A stretch of DNA of 64,000 nucleotides from the NCBI GenBank assembly GCA_965200045.1, contig OZ241330.1:1426001-1490000 (forward strand). The letters run 5' to 3'. The translations under genes and the position numbers were made by a program. The stretch is from Bin25 sp026709415. Its GTDB lineage: Bacteria > Bacteroidota > Bacteroidia > Flavobacteriales > Flavobacteriaceae. Positions 9,095-18,009 of the stretch are shown here, piece after piece; position 1 is the stretch's first letter; every line of letters begins with the position of its first letter. The notes beneath the pieces are model-generated. The model made no database searches, was not told the DNA's origin, and saw nothing but the letters and a program-made list of their open reading frames with translations.

Positions 9095-12000
9095 ATGGAA
9101 CACATTAAAATCGAAGGGGAATCATTTTTCAAAATAGCCCATGCAGATTCTTTGAGGCCTTTTTTCATCAGTTTGGTGAGTGCTTCAAATCATTGGGTGT
9201 TTCTATCCTCTAATGGAGGCATAACGGCCGGTCGAAGAGATAGTCACTTAGCCTTATTTCCATACGATACGGACGATAAAATCATCGAGTCATCGGATCG
9301 GACTGGGAATAAAACCGTCATTAAAATCTCAAAATTCGGAAAGACTTTTTTATGGGAACCATTCAGTAAAAGCATTTATAATCCTTATCAATGCACTACA
9401 AATCTTTTAAAAAATCGGTACGGCAATAAAATCATTTTCCAAGAAATCAATCACGATTTAAATCTCACTTTTGATTATCAATGGTCTGTCAGTGATGCGT
9501 ATGGATTTGTAAAAACGACTCACTTAGTCAATGAATCTTCTGATAAAATAGATGTTTCCATTCTTGATGGAGTCCAAAATATCATGCCTTATGGAGTCCC
9601 CTCAGATTTGCAAAAGGCTTCTTCCAATCTTGTGGATGCTTATAAAAAAAATGAAATCATTGAAGAAATTGGGCTGGGTATTTTTTCTTTGAGTGCCATC
9701 ATTTCCGATAGGGCCGAACCCAGTGAAGCATTAAGAGCAACCTCTTGTTGGTCTGTTGGGTTAAATGATCCAAAATTTTTATTAAGCAATCTGCCAGTTT
9801 CGGATTTTCTCAATGATACACTAGTTGATACGCCAAGAGAAATTCGAGGAGAAAAGGGGGCTTATTTGGTTCATTCAAAGTTTTCTTTGAATACCAAAGA
9901 GCATAAACAATGGATGATTATCGCTGAAGTCGATCAAACCCACTCACACATTGCAGCGTTATCAAAATTTCTCAAAGAAAATCAAAATCTAATGAAGGAA
10001 GTTGAAAATGACGTTGAATTGGGGACTCAAAAACTAATCCAATTAGTAGGCTCTGCGGATGGGTTGAATAGCACCAATGACCCATTCATTGATGTAAGAC
10101 ATTATAACAATACCTTATTCAATATCATGAGAGGTGGCGTTATTGATAACAACTATCAATTTGAAAAAAGCGATGTCATTCAATACCTTAAAAAAGCAAA
10201 TATCAGCGTTTATCAATCGGTTAAAGAGCAACTCAATGCATTGCCTTCGGTTTTTGATCATATGGTGTTGTATCGAATGACATCGGATCTATTTCCAGAA
10301 GATTTTAAGCGTTTGATCATCGAATGTTTACCTCTCAAATTTTCACGTCGGCATGGTGATCCTTCAAGACCCTGGAATCGTTTTTCGATTAATTTAAAAA
10401 ATCCTTTGGATGGTTCAAAAATTTTGGATTATCAAGGAAATTGGAGAGACATTTTTCAAAATTGGGAAGCCTTGGTTTCCTCTTATCCCCTTTTTATTGG
10501 TAGTATGATTTACAAATTCCTCAATGCCTCAACATTTGATGGATACAATCCCTATAGAGTCTCCAAATCAGGATTTGATTGGGAAGTCATTGAACCGGAG
10601 AATCCTTGGTCTTATATCGGTTATTGGGGTGACCATCAAATCATTTATTTATTGAAGTTTTTGGAGTTTAGTGAAGACTATTTTCCGGGAAAAATCGCAT
10701 CAATACTCCACACCCATCATTTTGTATATGCCAATGTCCCCTACAGAATAAAAGATTATCAAGATATGGTAAAGGATTCTAAAAACACCATTGATTTTGA
10801 CTTTGAATTAGATCGAGCCATTAGAAAAAAAAGAAAGCAAATGGGTTCTGATGGGGCATTACTTACCACTCCCCAAGGGGGCATCTATCGAGTGAATCTT
10901 TTTGAGAAAATACTAGCTACCTTGTTGGCGAAACTCTCCAATTTTATACCTGAAGGAGGTATTTGGCTCAATACACAAAGACCTGAATGGAATGATGCCA
11001 ATAATGCCCTTGTCGGAAATGGCGTTTCGATGGTGACTTTATACTATTTAAGACGATTTTTAGGCTTTTGGTTGGATGTCCTTCTAAAGTCTTCAGCGGC
11101 CTCTTTTGAAATCTCAGAAAAACTTTTGGACTATTTCGATAAAGTTTTAAAAACTTTTCAAGAATCCAAACAGTTTCTGACCTCGAGCTTTTCCAATGTG
11201 CAACGAAAACAAATGATGGATCAGTTGGGACAAGCTGCAAGTGATTATCGAAAGCAGATCTACTCCAAAGGATTCAGTGGTCTTAAAAAATCACTTTCAA
11301 AAGATGAGTTCGTTGACTTTCTGAGACTTTCTTGCCAACTCATGGATCATAGCATTCAGTCTAACCAATTATCTAACGGGATGTATCATGCCTATAACTT
11401 GATTTCATTTCATGAAAATAAATCAGCCTTTCTCTCTCATTTGGATCTGATGCTAGAAGGACAAGTCGCCGCCATTAGCTCGGGAAAACTTGAATCTAAA
11501 GAGGTCCTTCGATTATTGGATAGTATGAAAAAAAGTGCTTTGTATCGTTCTAATCAAAACAGTTATTTGCTCTATCCAAACAAAAAGCTCCCCCAGTTTA
11601 TAGAAAAGAATATCATTTCAAAAGAAGAGGTTCAACAATCCAAACTATTAAGAAAATTAATCGAAGATCAGAATCTACAGATTATTTTAGAAGACATCGA
11701 TGGAAATTATCATTTCAATGCTGATTTTAGAAATGCCTCTTATTTAGAAAAAGCACTTGATACGCTTGACTCTCATCGTTATGCCAAAGATTTAGCACAG
11801 GATCGAGAATGGGTATTGGAAGTTTATGAAAAGATATTCAATCACCAAGCTTTTACTGGTCGATCAGGCACTTTTTTTGGTTATGAAGGATTGGGATCCA
11901 TTTATTGGCATATGGTCTCTAAATTAAGGTTGGCCATATTGGAAACTTGCCAAGAGGCCGTCAATGAAAAGGCAAACAAAAGAGTCATCGCACAATTAAT

Positions 12001-12505
12001 GCACCACTATTGGGAAGTTGTCAAAGGAATTGGCGTGCATAAGTCCCCTCATTGGTATGGCGCATTTCCAACCGACCCCTATTCTCACACACCAGCAGGA
12101 AAAGGTGCGCAGCAACCTGGCATGACGGGACAAGTCAAAGAAGATTGGATTTCCCGAATGGGAGAATTGGGTCTATCGGTGTCAGAGGGCAAAATTTCAT
12201 TTCGTCCCATCATTCTTCAAAGGAGCGAATTTTTGACTCAGCCGAAAGTTTTTCAATACTACGATGTTAAAGGGAAACTTCGAAAAATCCCACTCAATAA
12301 AAACGAATTGGCGTTTACTTATTGTCAAGTTCCCACTGTTTATAAAATTAGAAGCCATGAAAAAATCATCCTTATTGGTAAAAAAGGACATGTTGATCTG
12401 ATTCATGGAAATACGTTGGACGCTGCAATGAGTTTGGATGTGTTTCAGAGAAATGAAAAGGTTGTTCGAATCGAAGTAGAACTCAAACCGCAACATTTAA
12501 GATGA
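9095..12505 (+). CDS. Very large GH94-like ((alpha/alpha)6-barrel) carbohydrate-active protein, function unproven
   Basis: 1136 residues without a signal peptide, so probably cytoplasmic. The N-terminal ~300 residues look like the beta-supersandwich found ahead of the (alpha/alpha)6 barrel in cellobiose-phosphorylase-like enzymes (NGGITAGRRDSHLALFPYDT, TGNKTVI, repeated N-H-V patterns). The rest is helical and tryptophan-rich, with conserved-looking acidic segments RPEWNDANNALVGNG (around 630), GYEGLGSIYWHM (about 930) and HWYGAFPTDPYSHTPAGKG-AQQPGMTGQVKED (about 985). I infer a phosphorylase or hydrolase on a glucoside. The GPH-type sugar symporter at 16.5 kb would suit such a role, although relics lie between them. 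The family call is by pattern only. Confidence 0.5.
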   Translation: MEHIKIEGESFFKIAHADSLRPFFISLVSASNHWVFLSSNGGITAGRRDSHLALFPYDTDDKIIESSDRTGNKTVIKISKFGKTFLWEPFSKSIYNPYQCTTNLLKNRYGNKIIFQEINHDLNLTFDYQWSVSDAYGFVKTTHLVNESSDKIDVSILDGVQNIMPYGVPSDLQKASSNLVDAYKKNEIIEEIGLGIFSLSAIISDRAEPSEALRATSCWSVGLNDPKFLLSNLPVSDFLNDTLVDTPREIRGEKGAYLVHSKFSLNTKEHKQWMIIAEVDQTHSHIAALSKFLKENQNLMKEVENDVELGTQKLIQLVGSADGLNSTNDPFIDVRHYNNTLFNIMRGGVIDNNYQFEKSDVIQYLKKANISVYQSVKEQLNALPSVFDHMVLYRMTSDLFPEDFKRLIIECLPLKFSRRHGDPSRPWNRFSINLKNPLDGSKILDYQGNWRDIFQNWEALVSSYPLFIGSMIYKFLNASTFDGYNPYRVSKSGFDWEVIEPENPWSYIGYWGDHQIIYLLKFLEFSEDYFPGKIASILHTHHFVYANVPYRIKDYQDMVKDSKNTIDFDFELDRAIRKKRKQMGSDGALLTTPQGGIYRVNLFEKILATLLAKLSNFIPEGGIWLNTQRPEWNDANNALVGNGVSMVTLYYLRRFLGFWLDVLLKSSAASFEISEKLLDYFDKVLKTFQESKQFLTSSFSNVQRKQMMDQLGQAASDYRKQIYSKGFSGLKKSLSKDEFVDFLRLSCQLMDHSIQSNQLSNGMYHAYNLISFHENKSAFLSHLDLMLEGQVAAISSGKLESKEVLRLLDSMKKSALYRSNQNSYLLYPNKKLPQFIEKNIISKEEVQQSKLLRKLIEDQNLQIILEDIDGNYHFNADFRNASYLEKALDTLDSHRYAKDLAQDREWVLEVYEKIFNHQAFTGRSGTFFGYEGLGSIYWHMVSKLRLAILETCQEAVNEKANKRVIAQLMHHYWEVVKGIGVHKSPHWYGAFPTDPYSHTPAGKGAQQPGMTGQVKEDWISRMGELGLSVSEGKISFRPIILQRSEFLTQPKVFQYYDVKGKLRKIPLNKNELAFTYCQVPTVYKIRSHEKIILIGKKGHVDLIHGNTLDAAMSLDVFQRNEKVVRIEVELKPQHLR

Positions 12506-13036
12506 TGAATCGTCGAGATAAAATATAATGCAGCTATTCAATCGTATTGTTTCAAAGTATTCATAAACTTTCACATACTGAACTATCTAATAATTTTCTT
12601 TTCGACAACTCTATGATTCTTGACTTTGACGATCTCCCATCTCTTCTAAATCGTAAACACTTCTGATTTAGTTTAGTTTTTCATTGTTTTTTCGACTTGC
12701 TGGACCACCCCTTGTAAGGAATGGATAGTGAGATATCGAGCTCTCATCATGAACTTACAATGATAAAAAGTGGGGATTGCTAATGCTGTTCTCACGACGT
12801 GTCTTATTGACCATTTTGACCTCCTGTTAGAAAAATAAGATCTTGATAATCTGTGATTCTGAACATTGGCTTTTTTCATCTGTTCCATAGTTACCATTCA
12901 ATTGAGATATGTTCCAAAAGTATATCTTAGAATACTCCTATTTTCGGGGAACGTTACAAATTAGATTAAGTCGGTGGTTTAGGTGACTCTATGACTAGCA
13001 TAGACAAGCGTATCACAAAATAATATTCGTGAGTTT
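12506..13036. other. Intergenic region, 531 bp, no gene recognised
   Basis: Only short unlikely ORFs. It contains the second copy of the 25-bp motif (12935-12958) that also occurs at 8905-8929. Confidence 0.4.
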
Positions 13037-14287
13037 TTGAATACTATTGATGAATTGTTGGAAAAAATTCAAATAGGAGAGGATTCTTCATTGGAGTTAA
13101 AAAATTTAATTTACAAAGGAGAGAAAGTAAACAATCCTCATCGAGATCGTATGGCAGATGAGATGGCAGCAATGGCAAATACCAATTCAGGCATCTTTGT
13201 TTTAGGTATCGACGATACAACAAGAGGGATTGTTGGTATTCCTTTTGAAAAACTCAACCCAGTAACACGCTGGATTGAGGGTATTTGTAATGATCTTATC
13301 AAGCCCAAACTATTCTGTTTGATAAATCAAATCCCTATCACAAATGGCGAGATTAACCAGTTTATTATTCGTATTGATATCCCTAAAAATTTATTTATTC
13401 ACCTAAGTCCGGGTGGTTATTTTCATCGAATTGGTGGCTCCACGCAATAGTTGGATACTTATCTTTTAGATAGATTGTTACAGCAAAGAAGTCATACGGG
13501 GATCATGCATTTTGATCAACAACTTGTGGCCAACACTGATAAGCATTGTTTAGATAAAGACCTGTGGATAAAGTTTAAATCAAATACTTCTACCAATGAA
13601 GATGAAACATTCTTATTAAAACTCAAACTAATTGTCAAAGATGAAGGCGGGAATTTATATCCGAGCGTAAGCGGAGTCTTAATGGCTTCAAAAGAGCCTC
13701 ATGACTATATTCCGAATGCATACATACAAGCAGTTGCCTACCGAGCTAGGCAGCGTAATGCAGCCTATCAATTAGATGCTGAAGATATCCAATGGCCATT
13801 AGATTCACAAGTAAAACAAGCGTATCAATTTGTCAAAAAGAACATGAGGGTTTATGGTATGAAGAATCCAGCAAGGGTAGATATTCCTCAATACGATATG
13901 CAAGCAGTTTTTGAAGCCCTGGTCAATGCAGTAGTTCACAGGGATTATTCTATTCATGGATCCAAAATTCGATTACATATGTTTTCTGATCGTTTTGAAT
14001 TGTTTTCACCTGGTGGATTACCTAATACGATTTCAGTAGATACCCTTGAAATGAGACAAATAACAAGAAATGAATTACTCGCAAGTTTGATTTCTCGATG
14101 TCGTTTGCCCTCAGAACTAATCCAAAGTAACAGAAATTATTTAATCGATAAACGTGGAGAGGGTGTTCCTATCATCCTAGCAAATAGTAAAAAATTGTCA
14201 AAAAAAACACCAAAGTACCAATTGATTGATGAATCAGAACTGTTACTGACGATATATGCATCGGAACCACCTAGTATAGAAGATTGA
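13037..14287 (+). pseudogene. AlbA/Schlafen-domain ATP-binding protein interrupted by one in-frame TAG
   Basis: Two same-frame halves (13037-13450 and 13451-14287) are separated by a single TAG at 13448-13450. Before it lies an AlbA_2-type nucleic-acid-binding domain (SLELKN, DEMAAMANTNSGIFVLGIDD, YFHRIGGST); after it a GHKL/HATPase_c_4-like region (FEALVNAVVHRDYS, FELFSPGGLP, RGEGVPIILANSKKL). Together about 416 residues would be a normal RecG-like/Schlafen-type regulator. No other damage is visible, so this is either recent inactivation or a sequencing error. The apparent start is TTG 13037; no ATG is in frame nearby. Confidence 0.75.
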
Positions 14288-14319
14288 AAAAATAACTTGG
14301 AACGTTGTAATCATTAACT

Positions 14320-14460
14320 ATGAAGGTTGTTACACATGAAGAATTGGTCAATAAGATAATTGGAGAGAGGGGTACTGTGGAAAGAGAAAACTATGAAAAA
14401 GAATTGAAAACTGATATTTTATTTTATCAACTCAACGAATTGAAGAAAAAAGATAACTAA
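14320..14460 (+). pseudogene. Truncated N-terminus of an XRE/HigA-type antitoxin
   Basis: 46 residues whose segment EELVNKIIGERGTVERENYE followed by KELKTDILFYQLNELKKK matches the leader that precedes the helix-turn-helix of Bacteroidota HigA-like antitoxins (typical pattern: IGxxGTxERxxFExEL...IxxLRKKxxLTQ). The reading frame stops (KKDN*) exactly where the DNA-binding helices should begin. No toxin gene is beside it. This is a remnant of a toxin-antitoxin locus. Confidence 0.55.
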
Positions 14461-14908
14461 CTCAACCTGAGTTTGTTCATCATCTAGAGCTATGAAAAAT
14501 AGGGTCTCAAAGATGAATACTGATTAGTCAAACTGGCAAGGTTTTTCAACCAAACAGAAAGTTCTGAAATTTCAAACGAATCTATAGATTTATTATCAAC
14601 CCCTTGTTGTCATTCATTGGATGACAACATTATAGAATAAAGCATCTTCAATTAATTGATTCTATCCTAATGTATGTGAATCTAAATCCATCTTTTTAGG
14701 ATGGGATAACACGGCATTTCTAAAATTTTAAAGCTTCGAAAGTCTTTAGTAACAATGGTAAAGAATGACTAAAAAACATCACAGTATCAATTGATTGATG
14801 ATATTAGAGTGGTTATGAACGGTACACGTAGCCATATGCACTATTTTAGAAGAATAGCTTTTGCAGATTCATTGAGAAGATAACGCTACAATCCATGAAC
14901 TCTGTATT
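14461..14908. other. Non-coding stretch, 448 bp
   Basis: No intact gene. Around 14750-14830 a frame reads TSQYQLIDDIRVVMNGT, similar to the last residues of the AlbA gene upstream (TPKYQLIDESELLLTIYA), which suggests a decayed second copy of that 3' end. Confidence 0.3.
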
Positions 14909-15551
14909 TAGTCGCTCCTTAAAAAGTTCAAAATGAACCTCTAGTCTTTTTATATCGTGGGGTCAACTAGTACCATACTGACTCCATGTTGTTTTGAAAT
15001 CGCCCAGGCAAGGCGTCTCTTGGTCTCAAAATCTTGAAGAAATGATTCCAAAAGGAGAGCCCAAACAACCTCCATGGTTGGACTCGGCATGGAAAGCTAT
15101 CCCCCATCCCAAACATAACATCAAGTGGCTTGCCGATGCCATCGATGGGTCTTTTTTTGAAAACGCCTTTGCTCCATGGTATGCCAACAAAGGCTGTCAA
15201 GCCATCTCCATTCGTGTGATGGTGGGTTGTTGGATACTGAAACGGCTTGACCATCTGGGTGATGAAACCCTCATGGAGCGATGGATAGAGAACCCCACCA
15301 TGACGTCCTTCACCGGTTTGGAGTTCATGAAACACCAACCACCCTGTGACCCTTCTGGTGAGCGCCCATTCCCCCGTCATCTAGGCCTCTTTGGTAGCTA
15401 TGAAATAGCATTGAAAGCAATGCATGGAACCATGAGTCCAAGATGTTCTTTGTTACTTTTTTTAGGAGGTCTCCATTTTCAGTTCAAAGAACTTTGATAA
15501 TAAAAATAATAGAACTATAACTGATAAAAAAGACTTTTTAAGGAGCAACTA
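14909..15551. mobile_element. Shrunken IS5-type element with terminal inverted repeats
   Basis: The left end 14911-14927 (GTCGCTCCTTAAAAAGT) is mirrored at the right end (15533-15549, reverse complement GTTGCTCCTTAAAAAGT; one mismatch in 17). A TA lies outside each end (14909-14910 and 15550-15551), compatible with a 2-bp TA target duplication. Inside is only the N-terminal part of an IS5-family transposase. At ~640 bp it is about half the size of a full IS5-type element, so it is internally deleted and would depend on a transposase in trans. Confidence 0.6.
14994..15390 (+). pseudogene. IS5-family transposase, N-terminal domain only
   Basis: Residues such as WLADAIDGSFFENAFAP, IRVMVGCWILKRLDHLGDE and MERWIENPTMTSFTGLEF are the InsH/DUF772-type N-terminal domain of IS5 transposases (pattern LAdaIDWsfFeeaF...GDEa...rWvEnPywqyFtGeefF). 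After PPCDPSGERPF the reading changes to unrelated sequence and the DDE catalytic domain is missing. It lies inside the shrunken element with terminal repeats. Confidence 0.75.
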
Positions 15552-15636
15552 TTGAGTTAGAAAGCCTTGTCTATCATCTTCAGTTAAAAGATGTCAGCCA
15601 TACAAGTTCCCTACATGATTCTTTTATCGATTTGAT

Positions 15637-15930
15637 TCATCCAATGAGTCCAAAGGACTTAACAATTAACAAAGTCAATAAAACAAACAAAAATCCCCCT
15701 GCAATTCGTATCCATCCAATATTAACTTTTTGAGTATTCAAGTCTTTTTGCAAAGGGCCCACGATGTTTTGAAGTTTGTTTATATCATTTCTGAGATGAT
15801 TGATTTCAATTTCAAGCCCATGAATCTTCGTATAGGTATCATCTACCTTTTTGCTTAGGGGTCGTATTAATTCTTGTATCTCTTTTTTAAGTTCTAAGAA
15901 GTCTTGTTTCGTGGCTGGTTGGTCTTTCAT
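15637..15930 (-). CDS. Small coiled-coil protein with C-terminal membrane anchor
   Basis: 97 residues: a charged N-terminus (MKDQPATKQDFLELKKEIQEL), a heptad-rich coiled coil (about 10-65; VDDTYTKIHGLEIEINHLRN) and one membrane segment near the end (IAGGFLFVLLTLLIVKSFGL). The architecture resembles small anchored proteins of the DUF1640 or holin-accessory kind, but I do not recognise a specific family. Its ATG overlaps the stop of the upstream 77-residue ORF by 4 bp (15927-15930), which hints at translational coupling. Confidence 0.5.
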   Translation of the reverse strand: MKDQPATKQDFLELKKEIQELIRPLSKKVDDTYTKIHGLEIEINHLRNDINKLQNIVGPLQKDLNTQKVNIGWIRIAGGFLFVLLTLLIVKSFGLIG

Positions 15931-16160
15931 GGTTTAGATTGTGATAACTTCCTTACAAAGATGCAAAACATTTGAAGAATTGGGGGGGGGTAAAGACCTT
16001 TGATATTCTCAATTTCTACTAGGCGTAAAAGCAAAGAGTGGGTATGATTCAACTTCACCGATTTCACTTCTACGGATTTGAGTTCTGTGCGAAGTTGTAT
16101 CCATTGGCCTGCTTTTAGACCTTCAACTTTGAGATATGATCCCCCCTTTTTGTAAATCAT
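15927..16160 (-). CDS. Small ORF of unknown function with a poly-C (C9) tract
   Basis: 77 residues with a beta-rich start (MIYKKGGSYLKVEGLKAGQWIQLRTELKSVEVKS). It contains nine consecutive C on the coding strand (15982-15990 as G on the plus strand) that encode the PPP in GLYPPPILQ. Slippage of one base would change the C-terminus. It ends in a 4-bp overlap with the coiled-coil gene. No family recognised; it may itself be a fragment. Confidence 0.3.
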   Translation of the reverse strand: MIYKKGGSYLKVEGLKAGQWIQLRTELKSVEVKSVKLNHTHSLLLRLVEIENIKGLYPPPILQMFCIFVRKLSQSKP

Positions 16161-16501
16161 CGCAAAAATGATTGAGAATCAAGGCATAAAACAAAGGAAC
16201 TAATATCCTTTTGTAACCACATAGGCAACTCATGGGTAATGGATACGCCAATTTCCGATGATTTTTTGGCAACTTACCGATAGGGGGTCAAAAGAGTGCA
16301 TGGATTCAAAGAAAAACTTGTCAAGTGGTTACGAAGGGATATAATTCCTTTCATTTTATCACATGTTGAATAATGTGTTAAACCCCAAAAAAGACTAAAT
16401 TGTGATAGTTTTTTCTAAATTATAGTTGCGCGGAATAAAATCTCCATATTCAATGAAATGAGCCATTTTCATTCTGTTAATGCAAGTCAATTTAAACCGA
16501 A
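16161..16501. other. Intergenic region, 341 bp, nothing recognised
   Basis: AT-rich spacer between minus-strand small ORFs and the plus-strand symporter; it probably contains promoters for both directions, but no clear motif is seen. Confidence 0.3.
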
Positions 16502-17935
16502 ATGATACGAACAAAAAATCATGATGTCGTTCCAATCGGACAAAAGGTGGCTTTTGGATCGGGTCATTTGGCAAACCAATTGTTTCCAGCAGCATTAGGC
16601 GTCTTCATGATTGTTTTGGTATTGGCTCTCAAAATGGATCCGTTACTCGCCGGTCTATTAGCGTCTTTGCCCCGATTATTGGATGCATTAACCGATCCGA
16701 TCATGGGGTATATTTCGGATAACACCAAATCAAGATGGGGTAGAAGAAAACCTTATATTTTTTTAGGTGCCGTTATCACCGGCGTGAGTTTTATGGCCAT
16801 GTGGCAATTATATCCAGAAAATTCACAGACTTATAACTTCTACTACTTTTTGATTTTATCTCTTCTATTTTATATTGGGTATACCATTTTTGCGACACCC
16901 TTGATTGGATTGGGATATGAAATGACTCCGGACTATCATGAGAGAACTCGATTGATGGGGGTCTCTCAATTCATGGGTCAAATGGCATGGATGCTTGCTC
17001 CATGGGCTTGGGTTTTAATTTATAATCAAGATTTATATCCTTCCGCCCCTGAGGGAGCTCGAAATTTAGCCATTTGGGTTGGTGGACTATGTATTGTATT
17101 GGGGATGATGCCAGCATTCTTTTGTAAAGAAATTCCACAATCATCGATTGTCAATCAAGCAAAGTTGTCCTTGAAAGCTATGTATAGCAATTTTGTTGAC
17201 TTGTTTCGATCGGTGGTGAAAGCGTTTTCAAACCGGCCCTTTTTAAAATTATGTGCTGCGACCTTTTTGGTGTTTAATGGGTTCCAAACGATTGCGGGGT
17301 TTTCTTTTTACATCATCATCTTTTATCTCTACAATGGCGACGATCAATTAGCGGGCCATTGGCCAGCATGGTTTGGTACGGTGAGTGCTTTCGCAACGGC
17401 TTTTTTGGTCATTCCGGTGATTACTCGTTGGTCTGTCAAATGGGGTAAAAAAAATGCGTTCATTGTGGCAACGCTGATCTCGATTGTTGGTTATGCTTTA
17501 AAGTGGTGGGGGTTTAGTCCTGGAAATCCGTATTTGATGTTTCTGCCTATTCCATTCATGTGTTTTGGTATTGGTGGGTTGTTTACACTGATGATGTCCA
17601 TGACGGCAGATGTTTGTGATTTAGACGAATTAAAAAACGGGATGCCACGAAGAGAAGGTTTGTTTGGGGCTGTCTATTGGTGGATGGTGAAACTCGGCAA
17701 TGCGATTGCTCTTTTGATTAGTGGGGCGGTTTTGAAGTATGTCGGGTTTGATCAAAATATCACACAACAAACCGTCGAAACGATGACCCAACTTCGCATG
17801 GCAGATATTGCCATCCCTGCTATTTCAGCTGCTCTTGCCATCGTGGTGATGTGGCATTATAACATCACTGAAAAGGTGGCCAATGAAATTCGTCAAAAAC
17901 TAGTCAAAAGACGTGGTGAGTTATCTTCAACGTAG
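16502..17935 (+). CDS. GPH-type (MFS_2) sugar:cation symporter
   Basis: 477 residues with about 12 membrane helices. The loop after helix 2 (PRLLDALTDPIMGYISDNTKSRWGRRKPYI) is the diagnostic GPH signature, as in MelB-like carriers: the Asp residues bind the cation and the RWGRRKP loop joins helices 2 and 3. Helices 10-11 carry SMTADVCDLDELKNGMPRREGLFGA, also characteristic. It should import a glycoside with Na+ or H+. It stands alone on the plus strand; the large GH94-like protein at 9.1-12.5 kb is the closest possible partner in sugar metabolism. Confidence 0.88.
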   Translation: MIRTKNHDVVPIGQKVAFGSGHLANQLFPAALGVFMIVLVLALKMDPLLAGLLASLPRLLDALTDPIMGYISDNTKSRWGRRKPYIFLGAVITGVSFMAMWQLYPENSQTYNFYYFLILSLLFYIGYTIFATPLIGLGYEMTPDYHERTRLMGVSQFMGQMAWMLAPWAWVLIYNQDLYPSAPEGARNLAIWVGGLCIVLGMMPAFFCKEIPQSSIVNQAKLSLKAMYSNFVDLFRSVVKAFSNRPFLKLCAATFLVFNGFQTIAGFSFYIIIFYLYNGDDQLAGHWPAWFGTVSAFATAFLVIPVITRWSVKWGKKNAFIVATLISIVGYALKWWGFSPGNPYLMFLPIPFMCFGIGGLFTLMMSMTADVCDLDELKNGMPRREGLFGAVYWWMVKLGNAIALLISGAVLKYVGFDQNITQQTVETMTQLRMADIAIPAISAALAIVVMWHYNITEKVANEIRQKLVKRRGELSST

Positions 17936-18009
17936 TCTCTACTAAACTATGGGACTCTACCAAATGGAGTCTTCCATCAAGATGCTCTTCAAGAGTTCGA
18001 TTTGAAGCT

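Noticed and set aside
12673..12897. 74-codon minus-strand ORF in the 12.5-13.0 kb gap
   Set aside because: Composition and sequence (many Arg/Ser/His, no motif) do not look like a protein; no conserved neighbour or start signal.
14750..14830. Possible second copy of the AlbA gene 3' end
   Set aside because: Only about 15 residues (QYQLIDD...) resemble it; too short to count as a duplicated gene.
4063..16375. Shared 14-mer CATGTTGAATAATG at 4063-4076 and 16362-16375
   Set aside because: A 14-bp AT-rich match between two places in 64 kb is expected by chance.
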